In this document: piece by piece, positions 1 through 6,048 of the stretch
Numbering within the stretch: the first letter of the stretch is position 1
Layout of the letters: each line of letters opens with the position of its first letter
Assembly (NCBI GenBank): GCA_947625395.1
Contig: CANQOD010000067.1
Coordinates: 1 to 6,754, forward strand
Origin: an uncultured Bacilli bacterium
GTDB taxonomy: Bacteria; Bacillota_I; Bacilli_A; RF39; UBA660
DNA length: 6,754 nt
Direction of reading: 5' to 3'
Made by a program: the position numbers and the translations under genes
Notes under the pieces: model-generated
What the model was told of the DNA's origin: nothing
Seen by the model: the letters and a program-made list of their open reading frames with translations, nothing else
Database searches by the model: none

Positions 1-1062
1 GGAGAATTAAAACAGTTTTATTATAGTAAAGAAATTCAACCAGGTGAAGAAAATAAGGTGACCTATGAATTAAGAATTTGGTTAGATAAAGATACACCTA
101 ATAGTGAACAAGAAAAGAGTTATCAAAGTAAAGTGGCCGTTGATGCAAATCAACTCAACTATCCCAATCCACCTGTGCTTGCCGACAACATGATACCAGT
201 TGTTTATGATGAAGAAGAGAAACGATGGGAGAAAGCAGATGTTGAACAAGCTTGGTATAACTATGATAAACAGGAGTGGGCAAATGCCGTGACAGTGACT
301 AATACTACTCGAGCAACCTATCAAGGAATGAATCCAGGGGAAGAAGTGAAGATGACAGATATCTTACAGATGTGGGTATGGATACCAAGATACAGTTATA
401 CCATCAAGAGTGAAGATGGAGAACATTACTACGGAAAGAAAGAAGAAGGAAGAGATGATAATCCTAGTCAAACTTCACCCGGAGAAATCGATGTTAAATT
501 TTTAGATGTTTCTGAGAAAGATGAAAATGGAAGTGCACAATATACAGGAAAATATGCAAAGAATTGGTACACACCACCTGGGTTCACGTTTGGAGAAGAG
601 GAACTCTCAGGAATATGGGTCGGCAAATTTGAAACAGGATATAGTAGCGGAGAAGGAACAGGAGTTGGAGTAGAAAACACATTTTCAGCACAAGTTGATA
701 CGGAAGAACCTAACAAAGCAATTATTAAACCAAATGTGTATAGTTGGAGGTCTATTCGTCCATCAACATTAGATTTAATTTCTCGGCAAATGACAGAAAA
801 TGGCAATGTGTTTGGCTTTGATGCTACTTATGATAGTCATGCAGCAAAAAATAGTGAATGGGCATTGATTTCATATCTTATGCAAAGCAAATATGGAAAA
901 TATGGAAATTCTTTGTATAGTGGAGGCAATAAAGAAGTCTATATGAATAATTATAATGCTTATATGACAGGCTGTTCTAGTGGTCTGCCAAATGCAACGA
1001 GTGCTTCATCTTGTGGAAATGCTTATGATGTGATGATTGACCAAGGAGACGGCAAAGGTTAA
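1..1062 (+). CDS. Surface-type protein with SUMF1-like region, N-terminal part (5'-partial, ended by premature stop)
   Basis: The reading frame is open from base 1, so the true start lies upstream; the first GTG (58) is internal. 353 residues are visible. The first ~45 look like the end of a beta-rich extracellular domain (YELRIWLD, KVAVDA). Next come a linker with a PVLADNMIPVVYD stretch, WYNYDKQEWANAVTV, and then blocks MWVWIPRYSY (~124-133), IWVGKFETGY, KPNVYSWRSI and SEWALISYLMQSKYGK. From memory this block order recurs in large paralogous families of secreted proteins in gut Bacillota, ahead of a SUMF1-like C-terminal domain. A Cys pair (TGCSSG, SSCGN) near residues 324-338 could form a disulfide. 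The frame stops at TAA 1060-1062 but continues in the same frame with the rest of the domain, so this is probably a nonsense-broken gene. Substrate and role are unknown; a sulfatase-activating activity should not be assumed, because many proteins with this fold are binders. Confidence 0.72.
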   Translation, partial: GELKQFYYSKEIQPGEENKVTYELRIWLDKDTPNSEQEKSYQSKVAVDANQLNYPNPPVLADNMIPVVYDEEEKRWEKADVEQAWYNYDKQEWANAVTVTNTTRATYQGMNPGEEVKMTDILQMWVWIPRYSYTIKSEDGEHYYGKKEEGRDDNPSQTSPGEIDVKFLDVSEKDENGSAQYTGKYAKNWYTPPGFTFGEEELSGIWVGKFETGYSSGEGTGVGVENTFSAQVDTEEPNKAIIKPNVYSWRSIRPSTLDLISRQMTENGNVFGFDATYDSHAAKNSEWALISYLMQSKYGKYGNSLYSGGNKEVYMNNYNAYMTGCSSGLPNATSASSCGNAYDVMIDQGDGKG

Positions 1063-1518
1063 GCCGGAGCAGGAGCTTCCAGCACTGGAAACGTTATGGG
1101 TATTTATGATGTTTCGGGTGGAGCATGGGAATTTACAATGGGAGTACTTAACAAGCTATCCGGAGATACAAATGGAAGAAATTCTGGCTATGCTGGAACT
1201 TTAACAGATGGTTCTTCAATTGAAGGTCGAGAATGGCCTGATTCAAAATATTATGATGTATATACAAGTGATAATGTGGAAACATCATGTAATGGTAAAC
1301 CCTGTAAAGGCCATGCCTTAAATGAGACAATGAAATGGTACAAAAATGCATTTGACATGGTGAACGTGAATTTTCCATGGTCGTGTCGAAGCGGCGAACA
1401 GAATTATGGTCAGATTTCTGGTGTATTTTTCTATTCTGCTCCCAAGGGTAATGCAGCAACAAATGGTTCGTTCCGCCAAGTCCTCATTCCCCAAAATACA
1501 ATCACAACTATGCATTAA
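1063..1518 (+). pseudogene. C-terminal SUMF1/C-type-lectin-like domain cut off from its gene by an in-frame stop
   Basis: This is the same reading frame as the preceding CDS, read on after TAA 1060-1062. It opens with AGAGASSTGN and then GIYDVSGGAWEF, which parallels the GLYDMxGNVWEW signature of the SUMF1/FGE-sulfatase family. The end (residues coded at 1372-1482) follows the family's closing pattern of W, RGG-like, G-F, then GFR: here PWSCRSGE, SGVFFYS, GSFRQVL. The usual RGG is RSG. A Cys pair (ETSCNGKPCKG) may form a disulfide. The first ATG after the stop (1096) has no Shine-Dalgarno at a useful distance: the nearest, AGGAG, is about 20 bases upstream. Separate translation is therefore unlikely. 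The gene is either a pseudogene, a product of rare readthrough, or carries a sequencing error. With the stop ignored, the visible product would have 505 codons. Confidence 0.68.
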
Positions 1519-1544
1519 AAACTTGATTTCGCTCAAGTTTTTTT
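1518..1544 (+). terminator. Intrinsic terminator of the surface-protein gene
   Basis: A 9-bp stem (AAAACTTGA, 1518-1526, with TCAAGTTTT, 1533-1541) encloses a 6-base loop (TTTCGC). The 3' arm runs into seven consecutive T (1538-1544). It begins at the last base of the stop codon, a typical rho-independent terminator position, and separates the surface gene from the two-component operon. Confidence 0.85.
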
Positions 1545-1545
1545 C

Positions 1546-1584
1546 TTTCCCATAATTTCCCATATTTGTTCCAAAATTTACCCA
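1546..1584 (+). repeat. Phased short direct repeats, candidate response-regulator binding sites
   Basis: TTTCCCATA occurs at 1546-1554 and again exactly at 1556-1564, a 10-base period or about one helical turn. A looser copy, TTTACCCA, is at 1577-1584, on roughly the same face. OmpR-family regulators typically bind such direct repeats with 10-11 bp period, and the next gene encodes one. The copies lie upstream of an extended -10 (1593-1601) that lacks a good -35, where an activator would sit. Binding is inferred, not shown. Confidence 0.45.
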
Positions 1585-1592
1585 AGAGATTC

Positions 1593-1601
1593 TGCTATCA
1601 T
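1593..1601 (+). promoter_or_regulatory. Candidate promoter P1 of the two-component operon (extended -10)
   Basis: TGC followed by TATCAT (1596-1601) gives an extended -10 with one mismatch to TATAAT. No convincing -35 exists at 16-18 bp: AAAATT falls at 17 bp. Transcription would start near 1608, giving a leader of about 125 bases before the regulator ATG. A missing -35 fits an activator-dependent promoter using the repeats upstream. Confidence 0.45.
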
Positions 1602-1610
1602 GGAAGTATC

Positions 1611-1624
1611 AGAAAGGAGGAGAT
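1611..1624 (+). other. Near-perfect Shine-Dalgarno without a start codon
   Basis: AGAAAGGAGGAGAT matches the complement of the usual 16S rRNA 3' end (AGAAAGGAGGTGAT) at 13 of 14 bases. No ATG, GTG or TTG follows at 5-12 bases. Codons from 1626 read KNNLKRKKYG then stop, like the basic start of a protein that has lost its ATG. It may be a remnant of a gene start, or a ribosome-binding element in the operon leader. Confidence 0.5.
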
Positions 1625-1658
1625 AAAAACAACTTAAAAAGAAAAAAATACGGATAAT

Positions 1659-1692
1659 TTAATCACAAATAGAGAACAAAGGATGTGATCAA
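1659..1692 (+). repeat. Inverted repeat in the operon leader
   Basis: TTAATCACA (1659-1667) and TGTGATCAA (1684-1692) pair at 8 of 9 positions with one A-C mismatch, around a 16-base A-rich loop. As RNA the 3' arm covers part of the second Shine-Dalgarno and the A of the two-codon ORF's ATG. As DNA it could be an operator. The stem is A+T-rich and only moderately stable. Confidence 0.4.
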
Positions 1693-1700
1693 TGAAATAA
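1678..1700 (+). promoter_or_regulatory. Strong ribosome binding site plus two-codon ORF (ATG AAA TAA) in frame with the regulator
   Basis: AAAGGATGTGATC (1678-1690) matches the 16S complement AAAGGAGGTGATC at 12 of 13 bases. ATG follows at 1692, six bases after the core, then AAA and the stop TAA (1698-1700). The ATG is exactly 14 codons upstream of the regulator ATG (1734) and in the same frame, so one stop codon separates an excellent initiation site from the regulator. Possible readings are an upstream mini-ORF controlling the regulator by reinitiation, or an N-terminal extension closed by mutation. Confidence 0.5.
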
Positions 1701-1708
1701 AAAAAATA

Positions 1709-1717
1709 TGATATAAT
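1709..1717 (+). promoter_or_regulatory. Candidate promoter P2, extended -10 very close to the regulator start
   Basis: TGA followed by a perfect TATAAT (1712-1717) forms an extended -10; no good -35 is seen at 16-18 bp. Transcription would begin near 1724, only about 10 bases before the regulator ATG (1734) and next to an in-frame GTG (1725). This would give a leaderless or nearly leaderless message that bypasses the leader elements upstream. Confidence 0.5.
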
Positions 1718-1733
1718 AGGTTTGGTGGTTAGG

Positions 1734-2396
1734 ATGTATAAAATTTGTTTTGTCGAAGATGAAGAACGTCTTGCGAGTGTGGTGACTGCATATCTTGAAA
1801 AAGCTGGATATGAAGTAACCTATTTTGCAACAGGACAAGAAGCGCTTGCTTATATTGGAAATCCCGTCAATCTTTGGATTTTAGATATCATGTTAAAAGA
1901 TGATATCAACGGTTACGATATTATTAAGGCAATTCGTGAAAAAGATGAATCTGTTCCTGTTATTTTTACATCTGCAAGGGATCAAGATTTAGACCGAATT
2001 TTAGGACTTGAATTAGGAAGTGATGACTACATTACAAAGCCTTATTCAAGCAAAGAATTAGTCTTACGTGTCGAGAAGATTTTAAAACGGTGTTTTCCAA
2101 AAGAGAAAGAGGAAAATTTTTACACTTACCAAAACTACCAACTTGATCTTGATAAGAGAATTGTCATGAAAGGAGAAAAAGAAATCGTCTTAACAACACT
2201 CGAATACGATTTATTACTCCTTTTTCTCCAAAATATCAATAAAAGTTTTTCACGAGAGGAAATTTTAAAACAAATATGGGGTGACGACTATTTTGGAAGT
2301 GATCGTGCCGTTGACGATTTAATACGCAGATTAAGAAAGAAAATGCCACAATTACGTCTTTCGACAATTTATGGTTACGGGTACCGATTATCATGA
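1734..2396 (+). CDS. OmpR-family two-component response regulator
   Basis: 220 residues, the normal length for an OmpR/PhoB-type DNA-binding regulator of the cytoplasm. Residues 1-~120 form the receiver: acidic pair E8/D9, phosphoacceptor D51 (WILDIM), switch S80 (FTSAR), Y99 and K102 (TKPYS). Residues ~130-220 form the winged-helix effector, with the TTLEYDLLLLF start, SREEILKQIWG, the recognition helix RAVDDLIRRLRKKM and the terminal IYGYGYRLS hairpin. I chose ATG 1734 because MYKICFVEDEE is the expected N-terminus; the in-frame TTG (1722) and GTG (1725) add only four or three residues. The start has only a weak Shine-Dalgarno (GGTGG), in contrast to the strong ones in its leader. The stop overlaps the kinase start by 4 bases (ATGA), so the two are cotranscribed and probably translationally coupled. 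Phosphorylation by that kinase is inferred from this pairing. Target genes are unknown; autoregulation through repeats at 1546-1584 is plausible. Confidence 0.95.
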   Translation: MYKICFVEDEERLASVVTAYLEKAGYEVTYFATGQEALAYIGNPVNLWILDIMLKDDINGYDIIKAIREKDESVPVIFTSARDQDLDRILGLELGSDDYITKPYSSKELVLRVEKILKRCFPKEKEENFYTYQNYQLDLDKRIVMKGEKEIVLTTLEYDLLLLFLQNINKSFSREEILKQIWGDDYFGSDRAVDDLIRRLRKKMPQLRLSTIYGYGYRLS

Positions 2397-3673
2397 AACA
2401 TTTTAAATGTCATTTATCAAGACAGCTCCTGTTGATTATTATCGCTGTCTTTGGAATTATTTTCCTTTTTCTAGGCATTTTACTTCCAAGAGTCCTTATC
2501 CCAGTTGCTGAAAAGAATATTTACAATTACTTAAAAGCACCTTTATCGTTTGTAGAAAAAAACATTGATAAAAATTTATCTCAGACGCAAATTGCCTATC
2601 TATATAAGTTCGATAACTCTGTTGTTTACAGTGAAAATATCGACCAAATAATTGGCATTAAAAAAGTCGAAGATTTACTTCCTTATTTTAAAAAAGAATA
2701 CGGAAAGTTTATTTATCAACGTCAAGTCTATTATTATTATACACTCCATAATAATGACATTACGAAGATTGCCTTTACCAACGATAAATACATTACCCAA
2801 ATTAGAAGTGATTTATTAAAAGCAATTTTGCCTGTTTTATTTATTTCCTTTGCTAGTGTTGCCTGCATCCTCATTTTATGGAGCGGCGTCATCGTGAAAA
2901 AAATTGAAAAACTCAAATTAAAAATCGACCACATTGATGATAATGATTATCAACAGAACATTGATTTTTTCGTGGACGATGAAATCAAATCCTTAGCCTA
3001 TGCGATAGAAGACATGCGTATTTCTTTAAAGAATCAAGAAGAAATACGAAATCAAATGTATCAAAATATATCACATGACTTTAAAACACCTCTTACAGTC
3101 ATAAAATCTTATGTGGAAGCATATGAAGATGACGTTGAAGAAGCCAGTACGGTGCTTCCCGTTATCAAAGAACAAACTGAAAAACTCGAACAAAAAGTTC
3201 ATTCACTTCTTTACTTAAATAAATTAGATTATTTGAAAGATATCAAGACAGACGAAAAAGTTCTTGTGGACTTACCGTCTATTGTCGATGAAGCAATTAA
3301 AAAATTTAAGTTTCAACGAAAAGATATCAAATTTATTACCAGTTTTGATAAAACTTCTAAATTTTATGGAACGACGGAACACTTTGAAACAATCCTCGAT
3401 AACTTACTCCAAAACTTTATGCGATATGCTTCCACAACCATTAAAATTACAACGAAAAACAATCGTTTAATCCTCTACAATGATGGACCAAATATTGACG
3501 CTGATTTATTAGATGGTATCTTTATTCCTTTTCGAAAGGGAATCAAAGGAGAGTTTGGTCTAGGTCTTTCTATCGTGAAAAAAACACTCAATTTGATGAA
3601 TTATGATATTCATGTAAAAAATGAAAAAAAAGGAGTTACCTTTACCATTTTTAGGAAACCGAATAAAAAGTAG
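2393..3673 (+). CDS. Membrane sensor histidine kinase, partner of the preceding regulator
   Basis: 426 residues. TM1 is at ~11-32 and TM2 at ~142-166, enclosing a ~110-residue extracytoplasmic sensor rich in Tyr, Lys and Asn with no domain I recognise. A short HAMP-like juxtamembrane stretch follows (167-215). The dimerisation/phosphoacceptor H-box NISHDFKTPLTV carries H228 and a DxxT phosphatase-type motif (D229-T232). The ATPase domain has the N-box (LDNLLQNFMRYA, N337/N341), G1 (NDGPNI, 363-368), F-box (IFIPFRKG, F380) and G2 (GEFGLGLSI, 386-394). In G1 the usual DxGxG reads N-D-G-P-N, so the adenine-contacting Asp appears to be Asn with an Asp beside it. Such NDG variants occur in Bacillota kinases, so activity is not ruled out. 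It starts at an ATG within the regulator's ATGA overlap and needs no strong ribosome site of its own. It should autophosphorylate H228 and pass phosphate to D51 of the regulator. The stimulus is unknown: the sequence does not decide between envelope stress, peptide or ion sensing. Confidence 0.94.
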   Translation: MKHFKCHLSRQLLLIIIAVFGIIFLFLGILLPRVLIPVAEKNIYNYLKAPLSFVEKNIDKNLSQTQIAYLYKFDNSVVYSENIDQIIGIKKVEDLLPYFKKEYGKFIYQRQVYYYYTLHNNDITKIAFTNDKYITQIRSDLLKAILPVLFISFASVACILILWSGVIVKKIEKLKLKIDHIDDNDYQQNIDFFVDDEIKSLAYAIEDMRISLKNQEEIRNQMYQNISHDFKTPLTVIKSYVEAYEDDVEEASTVLPVIKEQTEKLEQKVHSLLYLNKLDYLKDIKTDEKVLVDLPSIVDEAIKKFKFQRKDIKFITSFDKTSKFYGTTEHFETILDNLLQNFMRYASTTIKITTKNNRLILYNDGPNIDADLLDGIFIPFRKGIKGEFGLGLSIVKKTLNLMNYDIHVKNEKKGVTFTIFRKPNKK

Positions 3674-3685
3674 GTTTCTTTTTCC
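3653..3685 (+). terminator. Terminator of the two-component operon, overlapping the kinase stop codon
   Basis: AGGAAACC (3653-3660) pairs with GGTTTCTT (3673-3680): six Watson-Crick pairs plus a G-T and an A-T. The 12-base loop contains most of the TAG stop (3671-3673), and the hairpin is followed by TTTTTCCTTTTC. A terminating ribosome would cover the hairpin, so function may be weaker than for the other two terminators in the window. Confidence 0.55.
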
Positions 3686-3707
3686 TTTTCTTGTACATAC
3701 TATTTTC

Positions 3708-3713
3708 AGGTGA
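3708..3713 (+). promoter_or_regulatory. Ribosome binding site that decides the reductase start
   Basis: AGGTGA lies five bases before ATG 3719. The upstream in-frame GTG (3710) is part of this site, so the ATG is the better start. The 33 bases between the terminator and this site hold only a weak -10-like TACTAT (3698-3703) without a clear -35. Confidence 0.7.
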
Positions 3714-3718
3714 AAAAA

Positions 3719-4504
3719 ATGAAAATATGTATTACAGGTGCCACTTCTGGATTGGGGTACCAATTGGCATGTTCTCTTGCGAAAAAAGGACACATTGTCT
3801 ACGTTGCTTCTAAAACAGAAAAAGAAAGAAAGCACGTCGAAGAAAAAAGCAAAGAAGATAAAGTAATTTTATTTCCTATCGTCTTCAATTTGTTACAACA
3901 CGGTGAGGAAAATATTCTTACAAAATTGGATTTAGATGTTTTATTTTTACATGCTGGCGTTGGAGAAGGAGGAAATTTGGAAACCATCCAACTTGATAAA
4001 ATGCGAGAAAATTATGAAGTGAATGTCTTTTCCAATTTAGAATGGATTCAAAGATACATCAAAGATTGTAAAGAAAGGCATAAGAAAGGGAAAATTTTTG
4101 TTACGTCAAGTCTGTTGGCACACATTCCTTTTCCATATCTTGGTAGCTATGGAAGTAGTAAAGCCAGCTTATCTTATTGTATCAAAACTTTACAGCGAGA
4201 ACTTTCTCTTCAAAAAGCAAATTGTCAGGTAACGCTTGTTGAGCCTGGAGCTTTTCATACCGGCTTTAATCAAGTCATGTTAGAGAATCAGGAAAGAAAT
4301 CAAAAAGAGGTCACGGCATTTGATTTAAAAATACGGCAATTGGAACAACTCCTTTTTGTTTTGATGGAAAGCTTTAGTTATCAATCTTTTGTCGATAAAC
4401 TCGTAAAAGAAATGCAAAAAGAACATCCGCATCGGCATATTCAAATGCCACTTCGTCAAAGTATCTTGACCAAATTCTATCAGCTCTTTGCTATTTTTAC
4501 CTAG
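3719..4504 (+). CDS. Short-chain dehydrogenase/reductase (classical SDR), NAD(P)(H)-dependent
   Basis: 261 residues, the typical length of a classical SDR with a single Rossmann domain. The cofactor motif TGxxxGxG is T6-G13 (TGATSGLG). The NNAG element reads LHAG (H78-G80), an Asn-to-His change. The catalytic set is complete: N102, S131 (TSSLL), Y144 and K148 (YGSSK), followed by the PG motif (EPGAFHTGF) after strand 6. The end of strand 2 has S31-K32 instead of an acidic residue, which suggests NADP(H), by inference. The C-terminal third (190-261) is Lys/Gln-rich and may cap the substrate site; the hydrophobic tail (KFYQLFAIFT) could touch the membrane. Reaction: reversible oxidation or reduction of an unidentified carbonyl/alcohol. 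It resembles the broad YdfG/DltE-like SDR group but cannot be assigned further. It follows the two-component operon after a terminator and is probably transcribed separately, or by readthrough. Confidence 0.9.
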   Translation: MKICITGATSGLGYQLACSLAKKGHIVYVASKTEKERKHVEEKSKEDKVILFPIVFNLLQHGEENILTKLDLDVLFLHAGVGEGGNLETIQLDKMRENYEVNVFSNLEWIQRYIKDCKERHKKGKIFVTSSLLAHIPFPYLGSYGSSKASLSYCIKTLQRELSLQKANCQVTLVEPGAFHTGFNQVMLENQERNQKEVTAFDLKIRQLEQLLFVLMESFSYQSFVDKLVKEMQKEHPHRHIQMPLRQSILTKFYQLFAIFT

Positions 4505-4521
4505 TTTATTGAGGAAAGATT

Positions 4522-4548
4522 TGCTATAATAAAGCAAGAAAAGGGGAG
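4522..4548 (+). promoter_or_regulatory. Promoter and ribosome binding site of the coiled-coil gene
   Basis: TGC plus a perfect TATAAT (4525-4530) makes a strong extended -10; the -35 at 17 bp (TAGTTT) is poor. Short arms TTGCT (4521-4525) and AGCAA (4533-4537) flank the -10. AAGGGGAG (4541-4548) sits six bases before ATG 4555. The unit therefore starts only ~20 bases after the reductase stop. I see no terminator between the reductase and this gene. Confidence 0.65.
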
Positions 4549-4554
4549 AGATAG

Positions 4555-6048
4555 ATGAAACAAGTCTTTCGTAAAATTTTCTTTTTTATGCAATATCCAA
4601 TCCAGGTTCTTTTTTCTCCTCGTTCAAAAGAACAACAGAAAACAGCTAACCAAACAATAGAGAAGCAAGAAAGCGACCCAAAGTCCCTTTCCTTTAACGA
4701 AAAACAAGTGCAAGAGGAAATAGAACCAAATAAGGAGCAAGCATATTCAGAAAAAACAGATGAACAGCGTTCTTTTGAAGCCAATCAAAACGCTTATAAA
4801 AAGGAAAAAGGCCCTGTTTCAACAAAGATGCCCTCTTTTGAAACGCAGGAACAGAAAACGAATGCTCCCCAGGAAGCTCAACAACCAATGAAAACAGCAC
4901 AAGAACTCCCTCCACAATCCACAAAGTCCTCCCATTCTCATTCTTTTATGGCTCCATTGTCTCTTTCAGAACCACCCCGAAAGACAACGCTGCAAGAATC
5001 CGAAATCTCCCTGGTTCAAGAGAAAGGTATGCAGCAACAACTACAAGAGGGATGGGCGGAAATTCTTATGGCGAAAAAGAAAGAGTTGCATCAACTATTT
5101 CACTCTTATGATGAAGTCCAGAGAGCTTATCAAGATAGCAACGATGAACAAGCATTATCTTCCATGCAAGAGACCTTAAAAGAAATAGAAAGTTCCCTAG
5201 AAAAAATCGAAAAAGCGCTTCATCAATTGCAAGAAGGACGTCTTGTCTCTTTCTCGTTACAAGAACAGATTTTATTTTATTCGTTAGAAGAAATGAAAGG
5301 GGAGAAAAAGGAACTTTTATCGATGCTTCAACAAAATCAAGATTATCAATTTCTTCTTGATAAAATCGTAGAATTAGATGAGAAGAAAAGCGATTTAGAA
5401 ACAGAAATAGCTGAAAAAAATGCTACTCTTCTTGAAAGAGAACAAAAATTCCAAGACATGCGTACGCAAACAGATGCGTTTCTTCTCTTTCAACAAAGAC
5501 TCTATCAGGATTGTATTCAATTGGATTTTTTAGCCAAAGATTTAGAGGAAAAAGCCAATCAAGCAATCCAAGTGGAAGAGAAAATTCAATATAAAATCGC
5601 ATTTACCAATCGCACCATGGCGATGTTATTGGCAACGTTTGCTCTTGCCCAAAAATTAAAAGGCACACAAGCCGTTGCAGCCAACTTGCTCGTTAGTCTT
5701 TTTGCTTTTAGACTAGGAAGAGAATTGATACATGAAAAGCAAGATATCAGTTATGTGAAATCTTATACGGATTATAGTAAAGAAATTACCTCTGCCCTTG
5801 ATTCTTTAGAAGAGATGAAAACACTTCTTCAGCATAGTCTTAAAAACTTACATGTTCTTCAAAAAGAATTTGAGCAACAATTTGCCCACTTACTCTACGA
5901 AAATAAAGAATACCAAAAAGTATATGATTCTATTTGTCTTGTGAAAGAAGAATTGGAAAAGAAAGAAGCCTTTTTAAAAGAGGAAGAAAAGCCACTTCAG
6001 CAAAGTCGAAAAAGTACAGAAGAAAAAGTATACGCTTTAAAGCAATAG
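4555..6048 (+). CDS. Uncharacterised coiled-coil protein with membrane-associating segments
   Basis: 497 residues; I do not recognise the family. Residues ~8-21 (IFFFMQYPIQVLFS) are hydrophobic and amphipathic after a basic start, more like a membrane-anchoring helix than a cleaved signal. Residues 22-155 are low-complexity Gln/Glu/Lys/Ser/Pro-rich, probably a disordered linker. Residues ~156-345 form long charged helices with heptad-like Leu/Ile spacing (TLKEIESSLEKIEKALHQL; LDKIVELDEKKSDLETEI). Residues ~354-387 (MAMLLATFALAQKL, AVAANLLVSLFAFRLG) are two short apolar helices that could make a membrane hairpin. Residues 390-495 return to coiled coil, ending very Lys/Glu-rich. There are no enzymatic motifs, Walker boxes or sorting signal, and only one Cys-poor region with C320 and C461. 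A structural, envelope or division-related scaffold is possible, but that is inference from shape. It is expressed from its own promoter and lies directly before a tRNA gene. Confidence 0.85.
   Translation: MKQVFRKIFFFMQYPIQVLFSPRSKEQQKTANQTIEKQESDPKSLSFNEKQVQEEIEPNKEQAYSEKTDEQRSFEANQNAYKKEKGPVSTKMPSFETQEQKTNAPQEAQQPMKTAQELPPQSTKSSHSHSFMAPLSLSEPPRKTTLQESEISLVQEKGMQQQLQEGWAEILMAKKKELHQLFHSYDEVQRAYQDSNDEQALSSMQETLKEIESSLEKIEKALHQLQEGRLVSFSLQEQILFYSLEEMKGEKKELLSMLQQNQDYQFLLDKIVELDEKKSDLETEIAEKNATLLEREQKFQDMRTQTDAFLLFQQRLYQDCIQLDFLAKDLEEKANQAIQVEEKIQYKIAFTNRTMAMLLATFALAQKLKGTQAVAANLLVSLFAFRLGRELIHEKQDISYVKSYTDYSKEITSALDSLEEMKTLLQHSLKNLHVLQKEFEQQFAHLLYENKEYQKVYDSICLVKEELEKKEAFLKEEEKPLQQSRKSTEEKVYALKQ

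Noticed and set aside
82..806. Minus-strand ORFs opposite the surface gene
   Set aside because: Their translations are low-complexity Ser/Phe/Ile-rich shadows of an A-rich coding strand, with no ribosome sites or recognisable motifs.
1096..1518. Independent gene starting at ATG 1096
   Set aside because: There is no Shine-Dalgarno near it, and family homology continues upstream through the stop in the same frame, so it is the tail of the broken gene.
1..1518. Reassigned stop codon (TAA read as an amino acid) explaining the interruption
   Set aside because: TAA also ends this gene at 1516-1518 directly before a terminator, and TAG and TGA end the other genes, so recoding is not supported.
6034..6043. 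GCTTTAAAGC palindrome at the end of the coiled-coil gene as a terminator
   Set aside because: The arms have no loop and no T-run follows, so it cannot form a normal terminator hairpin.
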